DNA of 64,000 bases, from positions 378,274 to 442,273 of the forward strand of contig NZ_FOLM01000003.1 of NCBI RefSeq assembly GCF_900112355.1. The letters are read 5' to 3'. This DNA comes from Streptomyces aidingensis. GTDB lineage: Bacteria > Actinomycetota > Actinomycetes > Streptomycetales > Streptomycetaceae. The notes under the pieces are model-generated. The model searched no databases and was not told the origin of the DNA. It saw only the letters and a list, made by a program, of their open reading frames with translations. How positions within the stretch are numbered: the first letter of the stretch is position 1; every line of letters starts with the position of its first letter. Shown in pieces: positions 25,328-33,677 of this stretch. A program made the position numbers and the translations under genes.

Positions 25328-26077
25328 ATGTCCCAGTCCCAGATCGAACTGCCGCCCCGCCCCCGGTCCCGCCGGCGCGGGCGGCACGCGGGTCCGCCGC
25401 CGGACGCGGGACCGCGCCCGGCCGTCCCCCGGGCGCGCGGTCTGCCGGCGCAGTTGCCCCGGGCCAGCACCCCCCGTCTGACCGTCGCCTATCTGCTGAT
25501 CACCGTGCTGCTGGCGATCGCCGTGGCAGCCACCGCCGGAGCCTTCGAACACCCCTGGTTCTTCCTGGACTTCGGGGCCGGGGTGATGGCGCTGGTCTGC
25601 CTCAGCGGCACCGTGCTCTGGGGCGTGGCCGCCACCGACCGGATGATCCTGGACCCCGGACACCGGGTGCTCGCCCAGGGCGTGCACCGCGGCCTGGCCG
25701 TCGCCGGCCTGGGCTTTCTCGGCCTGCACATCTGGGTGAAGCTCGCCGAGCAGCGGGTCGGCGCCCGCGCCGCCCTCGTCCCCTTCGCCTCCGAGCTCCA
25801 GACCTTCCACCTCGGCCTGGGCACCGTGGCCGCCTATCTGATGCTGATCGTCGCCGCCTCCGGGGCGGTGCGCTCCGCCTTCACCGGCCGCCTGCGCTCC
25901 CAGCTCTGGCGCGGCCTGCACTACCTGGCCTATCTGGCGTGGTGCGCCGGGCTGATCCACGGACTGCAGACCGGCCGCCCCGCCAAGCTCTGGGCCTCGG
26001 CCGTCTATCTGCTGTCCCTGCTGGGCGTGATCGTCCTGCTGGCGCAGCGCATCCGGACCCGGCGGAGGCCGCGATGA
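25328..26077 (+). CDS. b-type cytochrome / ferric-reductase-like membrane protein
   Basis: A 249-residue protein with a basic, Pro/Arg-rich cytoplasmic tail (about 50 residues) and five or six transmembrane helices (LTVAYLLITVLLAIAVAATAGAF; FFLDFGAGVMALVCLSGTVLWGVAA; GLAVAGLGFLGLHIWVKLA; LGLGTVAAYLMLIVAASGAV; LHYLAYLAWCAGLIHGLQ; LWASAVYLLSLLGVIVLLA). Several histidines occur at helix ends (VHRGLAVAG, GLHIWV, TFHLGLG, LHYLAY, LIHGLQ), the arrangement of two b-hemes in the ferric-reductase-like transmembrane family. It likely carries electrons across the membrane from the NuoF-like flavoprotein encoded next, which it overlaps by ATGA. The electron acceptor is unknown. Confidence 0.8.
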   Translation: MSQSQIELPPRPRSRRRGRHAGPPPDAGPRPAVPRARGLPAQLPRASTPRLTVAYLLITVLLAIAVAATAGAFEHPWFFLDFGAGVMALVCLSGTVLWGVAATDRMILDPGHRVLAQGVHRGLAVAGLGFLGLHIWVKLAEQRVGARAALVPFASELQTFHLGLGTVAAYLMLIVAASGAVRSAFTGRLRSQLWRGLHYLAYLAWCAGLIHGLQTGRPAKLWASAVYLLSLLGVIVLLAQRIRTRRRPR

Positions 26078-27630
26078 CCCTGGTCGCCACCGGTCGCCCC
26101 GGCCCGGGCACCCCGGACCGGCCCGCGGAGCCCGGCACGCCCCGGCTCGCCGCCCTCGGCCCGGCCCGGCTGCTGGCCGGGGTGGAGGGCGGCGGCCGGC
26201 TGGACCGGGTGGGCCATCTCACCGTGCACGGCACGCCGCCCCGGCTGAACCTCGCCGAGCTCATCGCCCTCGCCGAGAACATCGATCTGCGCGGACGCGG
26301 CGGGGCGGGCTTCCCGTTCGCCCGCAAACTGCGGGCGGTGGCCGGCGCCGCCGCCCGCCGCAGGGCCCCCGCCGCGGTCGTGGTCAACGGCACGGAGGGC
26401 GAGCCCGCCTGTCTGAAGGACAAGGCCCTGCTGCGGCACACCCCGCACCTGGTCATCGACGGCGCCGAGCTGGCCGCCCAGGCGCTGGACGCCCGGGAGA
26501 TCGTGTTCGGCGTCACCCGGCCCGACATCGAGGAATCCCTGCGCAAGGCCCTCGCCGAGCGGCCCCCGGCGGGCGTGCCGGTCCGGGTGCGGCGGCTGCC
26601 CGAGCGGTTCGTCACCGGTGAGGGCTCGGCGCTGACCCGCGGGCTGGACGACGGCCCGGCGCTGCCCGCCGGGCGCAAGGTCCGCACCAGCGACAGCGGC
26701 CTGGGCGGGCTGCCCACGCTGCTGTCCAACACCGAGACCTGGGCCCAGTTGTCGGTGGCCGCCCGGATCGGCGCGCTGGCCTACCGCGAGACCGGGCTGC
26801 CCACCGAGCCCGGCACCGTGCTGCTCTCCCTCGCCGGCCGGCTGGTGGCCGAGGTCCCGGCGGGCGCGCCGCTCGCCGAGGTGCTGCGGCTGTGCGGCAC
26901 CGACGCCGGACAGGGCGTGCTGGTCGGCGGATACCACGGCGGCTGGCTCTCCCCGCGGGCCGCCGCCGTGGCCACCGTCTCCCGCGACTCGCTCTCCGCG
27001 CTGGGCGCCTCGCTCGGCGCGGGCGCCGTGGTCCCGCTGCCCGCGGACACCTGCCCGGTCGGCGAGACCACCCGGGTGGCACGCTGGATGGCCGAGGAGT
27101 CGGCCGGCCAGTGCGGCCCCTGCTTTCTCGGCCTGCCCGCCATCGCCGACACCCTGGAATGGGTCCGGGGGGCCGGCGGCCGGCCCGCGCTGGACGCCCT
27201 CCAGCAGCGGATGGCCTCGGTGCGGCGGCGCGGCGCGTGCAGCCACCCCGACGGCACCGCCCGGTTCGTGGCCTCGGCCCTGGACGCCTTTCCCGAGGAA
27301 TTCCTCAACCACTCGGTGGGATACGGCTGCGGACGCCCGGTCACCGGGGCGCTGCCGCTCTCCCCGGACGGCGGACGCGGCGCCCGCGGCTCCGGCGGCG
27401 GGCGCTCCGCCGCCGTTGCCCTGTCCGGCGACACCGGGCGCCGGCTCACCGTCGACTGGACCCTCTGCCAGGGCCACGGCCTGTGCGCGGGCATCGCCCC
27501 CGACCTGGTCCGGCTGGACTCCGACGGCTACCCCGCGCAGGCCGCCGTGCCGGTGCCGCGGGCGGCCCGCGGGCAGGCGGCCCGGGCCGTCCGCCGCTGC
27601 CCCGCGCTGGCCCTGCGCATCACCGGCTGA
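26074..27630 (+). CDS. NuoF-like flavoprotein fused to a C-terminal ferredoxin
   Basis: A 518-residue redox protein. Residues about 1-430 resemble the NADH/FMN subunit of complex I: LRGRGGAGFPFARKL (FMN, about 73), VNGTEGEPACLKDKALL, ERFVTGEGSALTRG, LPTLLSNTETWAQL, and an Fe-S region. In NuoF the N3 cluster uses CxxCxxC plus a distal Cys; here the first position is Ala (A344, then C347, C350 and C389), so one ligand is missing. Residues 450-518 form a small ferredoxin (WTLCQGHGLCAGIAPDLV ... RRCPAL: C465, C471, C509), the spacing of 3Fe-4S/P450-type ferredoxins. It is coupled to the b-cytochrome gene and followed by a repeat lipoprotein, suggesting an NAD(P)H-to-membrane electron shuttle. Confidence 0.88.
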   Translation: MTLVATGRPGPGTPDRPAEPGTPRLAALGPARLLAGVEGGGRLDRVGHLTVHGTPPRLNLAELIALAENIDLRGRGGAGFPFARKLRAVAGAAARRRAPAAVVVNGTEGEPACLKDKALLRHTPHLVIDGAELAAQALDAREIVFGVTRPDIEESLRKALAERPPAGVPVRVRRLPERFVTGEGSALTRGLDDGPALPAGRKVRTSDSGLGGLPTLLSNTETWAQLSVAARIGALAYRETGLPTEPGTVLLSLAGRLVAEVPAGAPLAEVLRLCGTDAGQGVLVGGYHGGWLSPRAAAVATVSRDSLSALGASLGAGAVVPLPADTCPVGETTRVARWMAEESAGQCGPCFLGLPAIADTLEWVRGAGGRPALDALQQRMASVRRRGACSHPDGTARFVASALDAFPEEFLNHSVGYGCGRPVTGALPLSPDGGRGARGSGGGRSAAVALSGDTGRRLTVDWTLCQGHGLCAGIAPDLVRLDSDGYPAQAAVPVPRAARGQAARAVRRCPALALRITG

Positions 27631-27650
27631 CCCACCGGCCGGCCCCCACT

Positions 27651-27685
27651 CACACCCGGACCCCACACCCGGACCCACACCCGGA
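27651..27685 (+). repeat. Short tandem repeat between redox genes
   Basis: Three copies of a CACACCCGGACC-like 12-13 bp unit fill the spacer just upstream of the lipoprotein ribosome binding site (AAAGGAG at 27704). Confidence 0.7.
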
Positions 27686-27716
27686 GAAAACCGGACACCG
27701 GACAAAGGAGCTCCAC

Positions 27717-28781
27717 ATGATCGCAAGCGAGGAGACCGCCGGCTCACGCCGACTGGGACATCGCTTCCCGAACGGGCGCCGGGCGGGCGCCGCGGCCCTG
27801 GCCGCCGCCGCACTGCTGCTCACCGCCGCCTGCGCGGACCGGGACCGGGGCGCCCCGGCCGGCAGCGCCGTGGACCTGGACACCGCCTACGGCGTGGACG
27901 GATTCGCCGGCGAGGGCTATGGCGACACCGGCGGCGGAGCCGCCGGGGACGGCGCGGACGGCGGGAACTCACCGGCCGGGCAGCTCGCCCTGCACGAGGA
28001 CCCGGAACTCGGCGCCGTCCTCACCGACGGCGAGGGCTTCACCCTCTACCGCTTCGAGGAGGACGGCACCGACCCGGCCCAGTCCCTGTGCGTGGGCGCC
28101 TGCGCCTCGGCCTGGCCGCCGGTCTCGGCCGCCGACGCCACCGTGGCCGACGGCCTGGACGTGTCCCTGCTCGGCGAGGTGATCCGGCAGGACGGCACCT
28201 CCCAGCTGACCGTGGGCGGCCGGCCGGTGTACCGCTATTCCCAGGACGCCCTGCCCGGGGACGTCAACGGCCATGGCGTGGGCGGCACCTGGTACGCCGT
28301 CGGCCCGGAGGGCGAACCGGCCGGCCGGGCCCGCAACGCCGGTCTCGCCGGACAGGGCGGGCAGGACGGGCAGGACGGGCAGGGCGGCGCCGGTGAGGCC
28401 GCCGCCGGGGCGCAGGCCACCGGTGCGGCCCTGTCCGTGGTGCAGGACCCGGTGCTCGGCCCCATCGTCGCCGACGCCCAGGGCCGGACCCTGTACCGCT
28501 TCACCCAGGACACCGCCTGGCCCATGGTCTCCCACTGCACCGGCGCCTGCCTGGACGTGTGGAAGCCCGCCGCCCCGGTGGACGCCGCCGGTCTGGACGG
28601 GGTGGACCCGGAGCTGATCAGCGTGCTGGACCGGCCCGACGGCACCGAGCAGCTCGCCATCGACTGCTGGCCGGTGTACTGGTACACCGGCGACACCTCC
28701 CCCGGCGACACCGGCGGGCACAACGCCCAGGGCATGTGGTTCGCCGTCACCCCGGAGGGCAAGAAGGCCCCGGCGGCCTGA
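27717..28781 (+). CDS. Lipoprotein with two 'secreted repeat' (PF03640) pairs
   Basis: A 354-residue exported lipoprotein. The signal sequence ends in the lipobox LLTAAC (C about 40), so it is anchored to the outer face of the membrane. After an acidic Gly-rich linker there are two homologous halves: LALHEDPELGAVLTDGEGFTLYRFEEDGTDPAQSLCVGACASAWPPV and LSVVQDPVLGPIVADAQGRTLYRFTQDTAWPMVSHCTGACLDVWKP. Each continues to a second repeat with PVYRYSQDALPGDVNGHGVGGTWYAV or PVYWYTGDTSPGDTGGHNAQGMWFAV. This is the actinobacterial family of unknown function (lipoprotein_15). CxGxC cysteine pairs in each half could form disulfides or ligate metal. AAAGGAG is six bases upstream. The neighbours suggest it is the extracytoplasmic part of an electron-transfer unit. 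Confidence 0.9.
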   Translation: MIASEETAGSRRLGHRFPNGRRAGAAALAAAALLLTAACADRDRGAPAGSAVDLDTAYGVDGFAGEGYGDTGGGAAGDGADGGNSPAGQLALHEDPELGAVLTDGEGFTLYRFEEDGTDPAQSLCVGACASAWPPVSAADATVADGLDVSLLGEVIRQDGTSQLTVGGRPVYRYSQDALPGDVNGHGVGGTWYAVGPEGEPAGRARNAGLAGQGGQDGQDGQGGAGEAAAGAQATGAALSVVQDPVLGPIVADAQGRTLYRFTQDTAWPMVSHCTGACLDVWKPAAPVDAAGLDGVDPELISVLDRPDGTEQLAIDCWPVYWYTGDTSPGDTGGHNAQGMWFAVTPEGKKAPAA

Positions 28782-28793
28782 CCGCCGCGGAAC

Positions 28794-28832
28794 GGCCCGG
28801 CCGGAGGACGGGCCCCGTCCTCCGGCCGGGCC
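28794..28832 (+). terminator. Terminator hairpin after the redox operon
   Basis: Perfect 19-bp arms (28794-28812 and 28814-28832) directly abutting, 13 bp after the lipoprotein stop. No T tract follows, as is usual in Streptomyces. Confidence 0.75.
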
Positions 28833-28848
28833 CGGCGCGGAAAACCCG

Positions 28849-29095
28849 TTGCCCCCACCCGGTCCGTCTCCTACCGTCAAAGACGGCCTTGCTGTCGTCG
28901 AGGGGAGAGGCCGTTGCTCGTCTGAGGTCGCGAGACACCGTGCGACGCCCGGCCGTGCCCCTGTGGCACCCGGCCGCGTCCTGTGTCCCGGCCGCGCAGG
29001 CGAGCTTTTCGCATGCCCGGATGTCCGCCGGCGTCCCACGTGTCTCCCGTGCTGCACACCGCCCACGCACCCGCGCATGCACACCGGAGGCCGCC
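28849..29095 (+). promoter_or_regulatory. ABC-F promoter and long leader
   Basis: TTGCCC (28849-28854) and TACCGT (28872-28877) have a 17-bp spacer and would start a transcript near 28884, leaving a leader of about 210 bases. A hairpin ACGGCCT/AGGCCGT (28883-28889 and 28908-28914) lies at its start. Leaders of this length before ABC-F genes often carry attenuators, but I could not define a leader peptide. Confidence 0.5.
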
Positions 29096-30775
29096 ATGGC
29101 ATTCACCACCCCGCACTCCCCGTCCCCCGCCGCCCGCGAGCGGATCTCGGTCGCCTGTCACGGCCTGTCCTTCGCCTGGCCCGACGGCACTCCCGTACTG
29201 GACCGCCTGGACCTCGCCCTCGGCCCCGGCCGCACCGGCCTGACCGGCGCCAACGGCAGCGGAAAATCCACCCTGCTGCGCATCCTGGCCGGGGAACTCA
29301 CCCCCGTGGCCGGCACCGTGCGGGTGGCCGGCCGGACCGGCCGCCTGCCGCAGCACCACACCCCGGACCCCGCGCTCCGGGCCGACCGGGTGCTGGGCAT
29401 CGACCGCATCCGGTCCGCCCTGCACGCCATCGAGGCGGGCGACGCCCGGGAGGAGCACTTCACCGCCGTGGGCGACGACTGGGACATCGAGGAACGCACC
29501 CGCGCCGCCCTCGCCCAGCTCGGCCTGGCCCACATCGGCCTGGACCGGCCGGTGGGGCGGCTCTCCGGCGGCGAGTCCGTGCTGCTCCGGCTGGCCGCCC
29601 TGCTGATCCGCCGCCCCGAGGTGCTGCTGCTGGACGAACCCACCAACAATCTGGACCGCGCGGCCCGGGAACGGCTCCACGCCGCCGTCACCGCCTGGCC
29701 CGGAGCACTGATCGTGGTCAGCCACGACCGGGAACTGCTGGAGCTGGTGGACCGCGTCGCCGACCTGCACGACGGCCGGGTCACCGTCTACGGCGGCACC
29801 TACTCCGCCTACCGGGAGGCACTGGCCGTGGAGCAGCAGGCCGCCGAGCGGACGGTGCGCAGCGCCGAGTCCGAGGTCCGCCGCCAGAGCCGCGAACTCG
29901 CCGAGGCGCACGGCAAGCTGGCCCGCCGTACCCGCTACGCCGAAAAGATGTACGCCAGCAAGCGGGAGCCCCGGGCGGTGATGAAGCTGCGCAAGCGCTC
30001 CGCCCAGGTCTCCGCGGGCAAGCACCGCATCCTGCACGAGGAGCGGCTGGCCGAGGCGCGCCGGAAGCTGGCGGAGGCCGAGGAGCAGGTCCGGGAGGAG
30101 GCGGAGATCCGGGTCGATCTGCCCGGCACCCGGGTGCCGGCCCGCCGCCGGGTGCTCACCGTGCGCGGCGCGGTGCTGCCGCACGGCCGGGCCGGGGCGG
30201 TGGACCTCACCGTGGCCGGGCCCGAGCGCATCGCCCTCACCGGCCCGAACGGCGCCGGGAAGTCCACGCTGCTGCGGGCGGTGGCCGGGGAACTGGCCCC
30301 GGTCTCCGGCGGGATCGAGGCGCATGTGCCGCTGCGCCACCTGCCGCAGCGGCTCGATCTGCTGGACGACGGGCTGACCGTCCTGGAGAACGTCCGCCGG
30401 CTGGCCCCGGAGGCCGGACCGCAGCGGATCCGGGCCCGGCTGGCCCGCTTCCTGTTCCGCGGCGCCCGCGCCGACCGGCCGGTGTGCACCCTCTCCGGGG
30501 GCGAGCGGTTCCGCGCCACCCTGGCCGCGCTGCTGCTGGCCGAGCCGGCGCCGCAGCTGCTGCTGCTGGACGAACCGACCAACAACCTGGATCTGACCAG
30601 TGTCCGGCAGCTGGTCACCGCGCTGGAGTCCTATGCGGGAGCGCTGCTGGTGGTCAGCCACGACCTGCCGTTCCTGCGGGAGATCTCGCTCACCCGGTGG
30701 CTGCGCCTCCCCGCGGCGGACGAAGCCGGGGGCGAGGGGGCGGCCGGCGGCCTGCTGGAGACCGGTCCGCCGTGA
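29096..30775 (+). CDS. ABC-F family ATPase (ribosome-associated)
   Basis: A 559-residue soluble protein with two ABC nucleotide-binding domains and no membrane segment. First domain: Walker A GANGSGKST (about 51), signature LSGGESVLLRLA, Walker B EVLLLDEPTNNLD. Second domain: Walker A GPNGAGKST (about 383), signature LSGGERFRATLA, Walker B LLLLDEPTNNLD. The two are joined by a charged helical linker of about 80 residues (SAESEVRRQSRELAEAHGKLARRTRYAEKMYASKREPRAVMK), the P-site tRNA interaction motif region. ABC-F proteins rescue or protect ribosomes, and some confer macrolide/lincosamide/streptogramin resistance. Whether this one does cannot be told from sequence. GGAGG precedes the ATG; convergent with the next hydrolase gene. 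Confidence 0.93.
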   Translation: MAFTTPHSPSPAARERISVACHGLSFAWPDGTPVLDRLDLALGPGRTGLTGANGSGKSTLLRILAGELTPVAGTVRVAGRTGRLPQHHTPDPALRADRVLGIDRIRSALHAIEAGDAREEHFTAVGDDWDIEERTRAALAQLGLAHIGLDRPVGRLSGGESVLLRLAALLIRRPEVLLLDEPTNNLDRAARERLHAAVTAWPGALIVVSHDRELLELVDRVADLHDGRVTVYGGTYSAYREALAVEQQAAERTVRSAESEVRRQSRELAEAHGKLARRTRYAEKMYASKREPRAVMKLRKRSAQVSAGKHRILHEERLAEARRKLAEAEEQVREEAEIRVDLPGTRVPARRRVLTVRGAVLPHGRAGAVDLTVAGPERIALTGPNGAGKSTLLRAVAGELAPVSGGIEAHVPLRHLPQRLDLLDDGLTVLENVRRLAPEAGPQRIRARLARFLFRGARADRPVCTLSGGERFRATLAALLLAEPAPQLLLLDEPTNNLDLTSVRQLVTALESYAGALLVVSHDLPFLREISLTRWLRLPAADEAGGEGAAGGLLETGPP

Positions 30776-30859
30776 GCGGCGGGCACCCGGGCGGCGACGG
30801 GACGGCGGCGGCGCGGAACCGGGAGACCGGCGAGGACGGCACGGCCCCCGGGCCGCCGG

Positions 30860-31741
30860 TCATCGGCGGGGGCCGGGGCGGTCCGGGCCGGCCAGCAGAC
30901 CGCGCAGCGCCGCGGTGACCTCCTCCGGCCGCTCCAGGGCGGGCAGATGGCCGGTGTCCGGCAGGTCGATCCGGCGGGCCCCGGGAATGCCGGCGGCCAG
31001 CAGATCCGAGACCTCCTGGATCTCCGGCACATCGGACAGGCCGTTGATCACCAGGGTGGGCACGGTGATCTCGCCCAGCCGGTCCCCGGGCAGCGGCTCG
31101 GGCAGCCGCTCCGTCACCGGCGGATGCCCGCCGCCCCACTGCCGCAGCCAGTGGTCGCGCAGCATGGTCACGCACAGCTCCCGGACCCCGGGCGCCAGCG
31201 CCTCCGGGCCCCGGTCCGGCCCGGCCACCATCCAGGCCACATGGGCCTCGGCCATGGCGGTGGCGTCCTCGGCCAGATACGGGGTGGTGGCGCCGGAGCG
31301 GTAGCGCTCCCGGCGCTCCGCGGGGACCGTGGCGTGCACCCGCCGGGCCGCCTCCGCCAGCATCCGCTCGGGCCAGGGGCGGCCGGAGAGCCCGGAGCAG
31401 AGCAGGGCCAGCCCGGCCACCCGGCCGGGCTCGGCCAGCGCCGCCTCCAGGGCGTAGCTGCCGCCCATCGAACTGCCGGCCAGCACCGCCCGGGACACCT
31501 TCAGCCCGTCCAGCACCGCCAGCAGGTCCTCATGGTGGGCGAACGGTCCGGCGGGCCGGGCGGATTCGCCGTAGCCCCGCCAGTCGTAGCGGATCACCCG
31601 GTGCCGGCCGGACAACGCCCGGAACTGGTGCTCCCACATCCGGCGGTCCGCGATCCCGGCGTGCACCAGCACCACCGCGGGCTCGCCGTCGCCCGCCTCG
31701 TCGTAGCCGAACTCCCCGGTCTCCGTCCGCAGCAGCGCCAT
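30860..31741 (-). CDS. Alpha/beta-fold hydrolase
   Basis: A 293-residue hydrolase of the haloalkane-dehalogenase/3-oxoadipate-enol-lactonase type. Signatures: VVLVHAGIADRRMWEHQFRAL (oxyanion region), VIRYDWRGYGESARPAGPF, nucleophile elbow VLAGSSMGGSYALEAAL (Ser in GSSMGG), VPTLVINGLSDVPE with the acidic residue, and LPDTGHLPALERPEEV with the catalytic His. A cap of about 80 residues lies in between. Substrate is unknown. TATCGT 6 bases before the ATG fits a leaderless start, although it sits only 36 bp after the SCO6745-type gene, with which it probably also forms an operon. Confidence 0.9.
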   Translation of the reverse strand: MALLRTETGEFGYDEAGDGEPAVVLVHAGIADRRMWEHQFRALSGRHRVIRYDWRGYGESARPAGPFAHHEDLLAVLDGLKVSRAVLAGSSMGGSYALEAALAEPGRVAGLALLCSGLSGRPWPERMLAEAARRVHATVPAERRERYRSGATTPYLAEDATAMAEAHVAWMVAGPDRGPEALAPGVRELCVTMLRDHWLRQWGGGHPPVTERLPEPLPGDRLGEITVPTLVINGLSDVPEIQEVSDLLAAGIPGARRIDLPDTGHLPALERPEEVTAALRGLLAGPDRPGPRR

Positions 31742-31776
31742 GCCGGAACGATAACCGGGGCCGCCGGGCGGGCGGG

Positions 31777-32640
31777 TCAGCGGCCGGCCACCAGGCCCGC
31801 GGGAAAGACGCCGGAGGCGACCACGGTCCGTGCCCAGCCGCCGGCCAGCTCCGTCAGCCGCCGCACCCCGGCCGGGCCGAGATGCTCGTACGGTGCGCGG
31901 TCCAGCCGGTCGGTCTCGTTCTCGATCTCCTTGCGCAGCGCCAGACCGTCCTCGGTGAGCCGGCCGCCGGCGTCCAGCAGCCCGCGGGCGCGCAGCCGGG
32001 ACTCGGCCGCCGCCCATTCCCCGGCCGTCCAGCCGCGGGTGCGCAGGGCCTGCTCCCGGGTCATGCCGTGGCCGCTGGCGCCATGGCTGACCAGTGCCTC
32101 CAGCGGGTCCAGGCCCTCCCGCAGCAGTACCGCGAGATGGCCGTCGCCGCGGTGCTCGCGCAGCACGGTCGCGGCATGCCACAGCCGCAGATGCGGTGCC
32201 TCGGGCCGCGGCAGCCCGGCATTGGCCGCGCACAGCGGGCGGCCGTGCCCGGCGCACGCCTCGGCGGCGCGCTCCGCCAGCGCGGCGGCCTCGGCGGTCT
32301 CCGGGGCGTGTGCGAAATCCTGGCCGAACTGGCGGCGCAGCAGCGCGTCGGCGGCCCGCAGCCGGGCCTCGGTCACCTGCTGCGGCGTGGCCGCCTGCCA
32401 CACCGCCGGCAGATGACGGGCGACCAGCCCCGGGCTGAAGTTGTAGAAGGTCGCGGCGACCGTGCCGGCGCCGACGGCGCCCAGCGGTGCGGCACGGGCG
32501 GCGAAATACGCCGCCTGCCATGCGGCGAGCCCGTACGGGCGCAGCTCCGCGGGCAGTTCGGGCGCGAAGTACAGCTGCGAGTGCAGCGGGTTGAGAGCGG
32601 CATGGCAGTACCGCCCCGCCCGCGGGGCAAGTGAGGTCAT
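31777..32640 (-). CDS. SCO6745-type helix-rich protein
   Basis: A 287-residue, almost entirely helical protein matching the actinobacterial SCO6745 family. Typical segments are RAGRYCHAALNPLHSQLYFAPELPAELRPYGL, AYFAARAAPLGAVGAGTVAATFYNFSPGLVARHLPAVWQAATP, HLRLWHAATVLREHRGDGHLAVLLREGLDPLEALVSHGASG, and a winged-helix-like C-terminus (RGWTAGEWAAAESRLRARGLLDAGGRLTEDGLALRKEIENETDRL). Function is unknown; the C-terminal part resembles MarR-like wings, so DNA binding is possible. TAACGT 7 bases before the ATG at 32640 supports this start; a GTG/ATG further upstream (32658) is less likely. The hydrolase gene follows 35 bp downstream. Confidence 0.88.
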   Translation of the reverse strand: MTSLAPRAGRYCHAALNPLHSQLYFAPELPAELRPYGLAAWQAAYFAARAAPLGAVGAGTVAATFYNFSPGLVARHLPAVWQAATPQQVTEARLRAADALLRRQFGQDFAHAPETAEAAALAERAAEACAGHGRPLCAANAGLPRPEAPHLRLWHAATVLREHRGDGHLAVLLREGLDPLEALVSHGASGHGMTREQALRTRGWTAGEWAAAESRLRARGLLDAGGRLTEDGLALRKEIENETDRLDRAPYEHLGPAGVRRLTELAGGWARTVVASGVFPAGLVAGR

Positions 32641-32719
32641 GGCCGACACGTTACCCATGGGTAGAACATCCGGGGTATCCCCGCCGGCCGCACAGTGGGC
32701 CAACGCACATCCCGCCCGG

Positions 32720-33529
32720 TCAGGCGGCCGGCCCGGCCGAGGGGGACCAGGGAAAGCGCGGGGCGCGGCGCTCCAGGAAGGCGGTGATGCCCTCGCCGGC
32801 CTCGCCGGCCGCCTCCTCCTGTCCCCGCCACCAGGCCAGCCGGGCGGCTGCGGGCCGCTCCCCGGCGTCCTCTCCGGCGTCCTCCCCGGGGTCCTCCCCG
32901 GCGGCGTCCGCGAACTCCTTGGCCGCCTGCTGGGTCAGGGCCGAGCGGGAGCGCAGCACGGCGGTGAACTCCGCCACCCGGCCGTCCAGTCCGCCGGTCG
33001 GCAGCACCTCGTCCACCAGTCCGGTGCGCAGCGCGCGTTCCGTGCCGATCAGTTCGGCGGAGAACAGCAGATACTTGGCGGCCGACGGCCCCACCAGCCG
33101 GACCAGCCGCCGGGTGGCACCCGGCGGGTAGACGAGGCCCAGCCTGGCCGGGGTCACCCCGAAGACCGCGCCGCGCTCCGCGAACCGCAGGTCGCAGGCG
33201 ACGGCAAGCTGGCAGCCGCCGCCCACACAGGCGCCGCGCACCGCCGCCAGGGTCGGCCGGGGAAACGCCGCCAGCGCCTCCTCGGCGCGGGTGGCCAGAT
33301 CCCGCGGGGCCTCGGCGTCCCGCAGGCTGCCGATGTCCGCGCCCGCGCTGAAGGTCCCGCCGTGGCCGGTCAGCACCAGCGCCCGGACCGCCGGGTCGGC
33401 GCGCAGCCCGGCCAGCAGTTCGGGGAACTCCCGCCACATGGCCGGTGTCATGGCGTTGCGCTTCGCCGGATTGCGCAGGGTGAGGGTGGCGATTCCGTCC
33501 CGGATCGCGCAGTGCAGGCCCGCGTCCAT
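32720..33529 (-). CDS. Enoyl-CoA hydratase/isomerase family protein
   Basis: A 269-residue crotonase-fold enzyme. Oxyanion-hole segments: VLTGHGGTFSAGADIGSL and RGACVGGGCQLAVACDLRFA. The region that normally holds the catalytic glutamates reads AVFGVTPARLGLVYPPGATRRLVRLVG. The position corresponding to the first Glu is not obvious, so it may be an isomerase or a hydratase with altered chemistry. The C-terminal helical region contains a short acidic insertion with the tandem GEDPGEDAGEDAGE (about residues 222-235), outside the active site. TACCAT 7 bases before the ATG suggests a leaderless mRNA. It lies upstream of, and in the same direction as, the SCO6745-type gene (80 bp). Confidence 0.88.
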   Translation of the reverse strand: MDAGLHCAIRDGIATLTLRNPAKRNAMTPAMWREFPELLAGLRADPAVRALVLTGHGGTFSAGADIGSLRDAEAPRDLATRAEEALAAFPRPTLAAVRGACVGGGCQLAVACDLRFAERGAVFGVTPARLGLVYPPGATRRLVRLVGPSAAKYLLFSAELIGTERALRTGLVDEVLPTGGLDGRVAEFTAVLRSRSALTQQAAKEFADAAGEDPGEDAGEDAGERPAAARLAWWRGQEEAAGEAGEGITAFLERRAPRFPWSPSAGPAA

Positions 33530-33677
33530 GCCCGCGATGGTACGGGCCGGGCTCGGGCGGTCCTCGGCCGGATGGCGCAGCCGGACCGGCGAACCACATG
33601 CAACCGGGGCAAAATGGGCGGCGGCCCCGCCGTCAGGCGGCCGGCCGGACCGACGGACCGGAGCAGGTGGTGCCCGC

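Noticed and set aside
28983..29243. Short open frame overlapping the ABC-F start, considered as a leader peptide
   Set aside because: It has no ribosome binding site and continues far into the ABC-F gene in another frame, unlike attenuator peptides.
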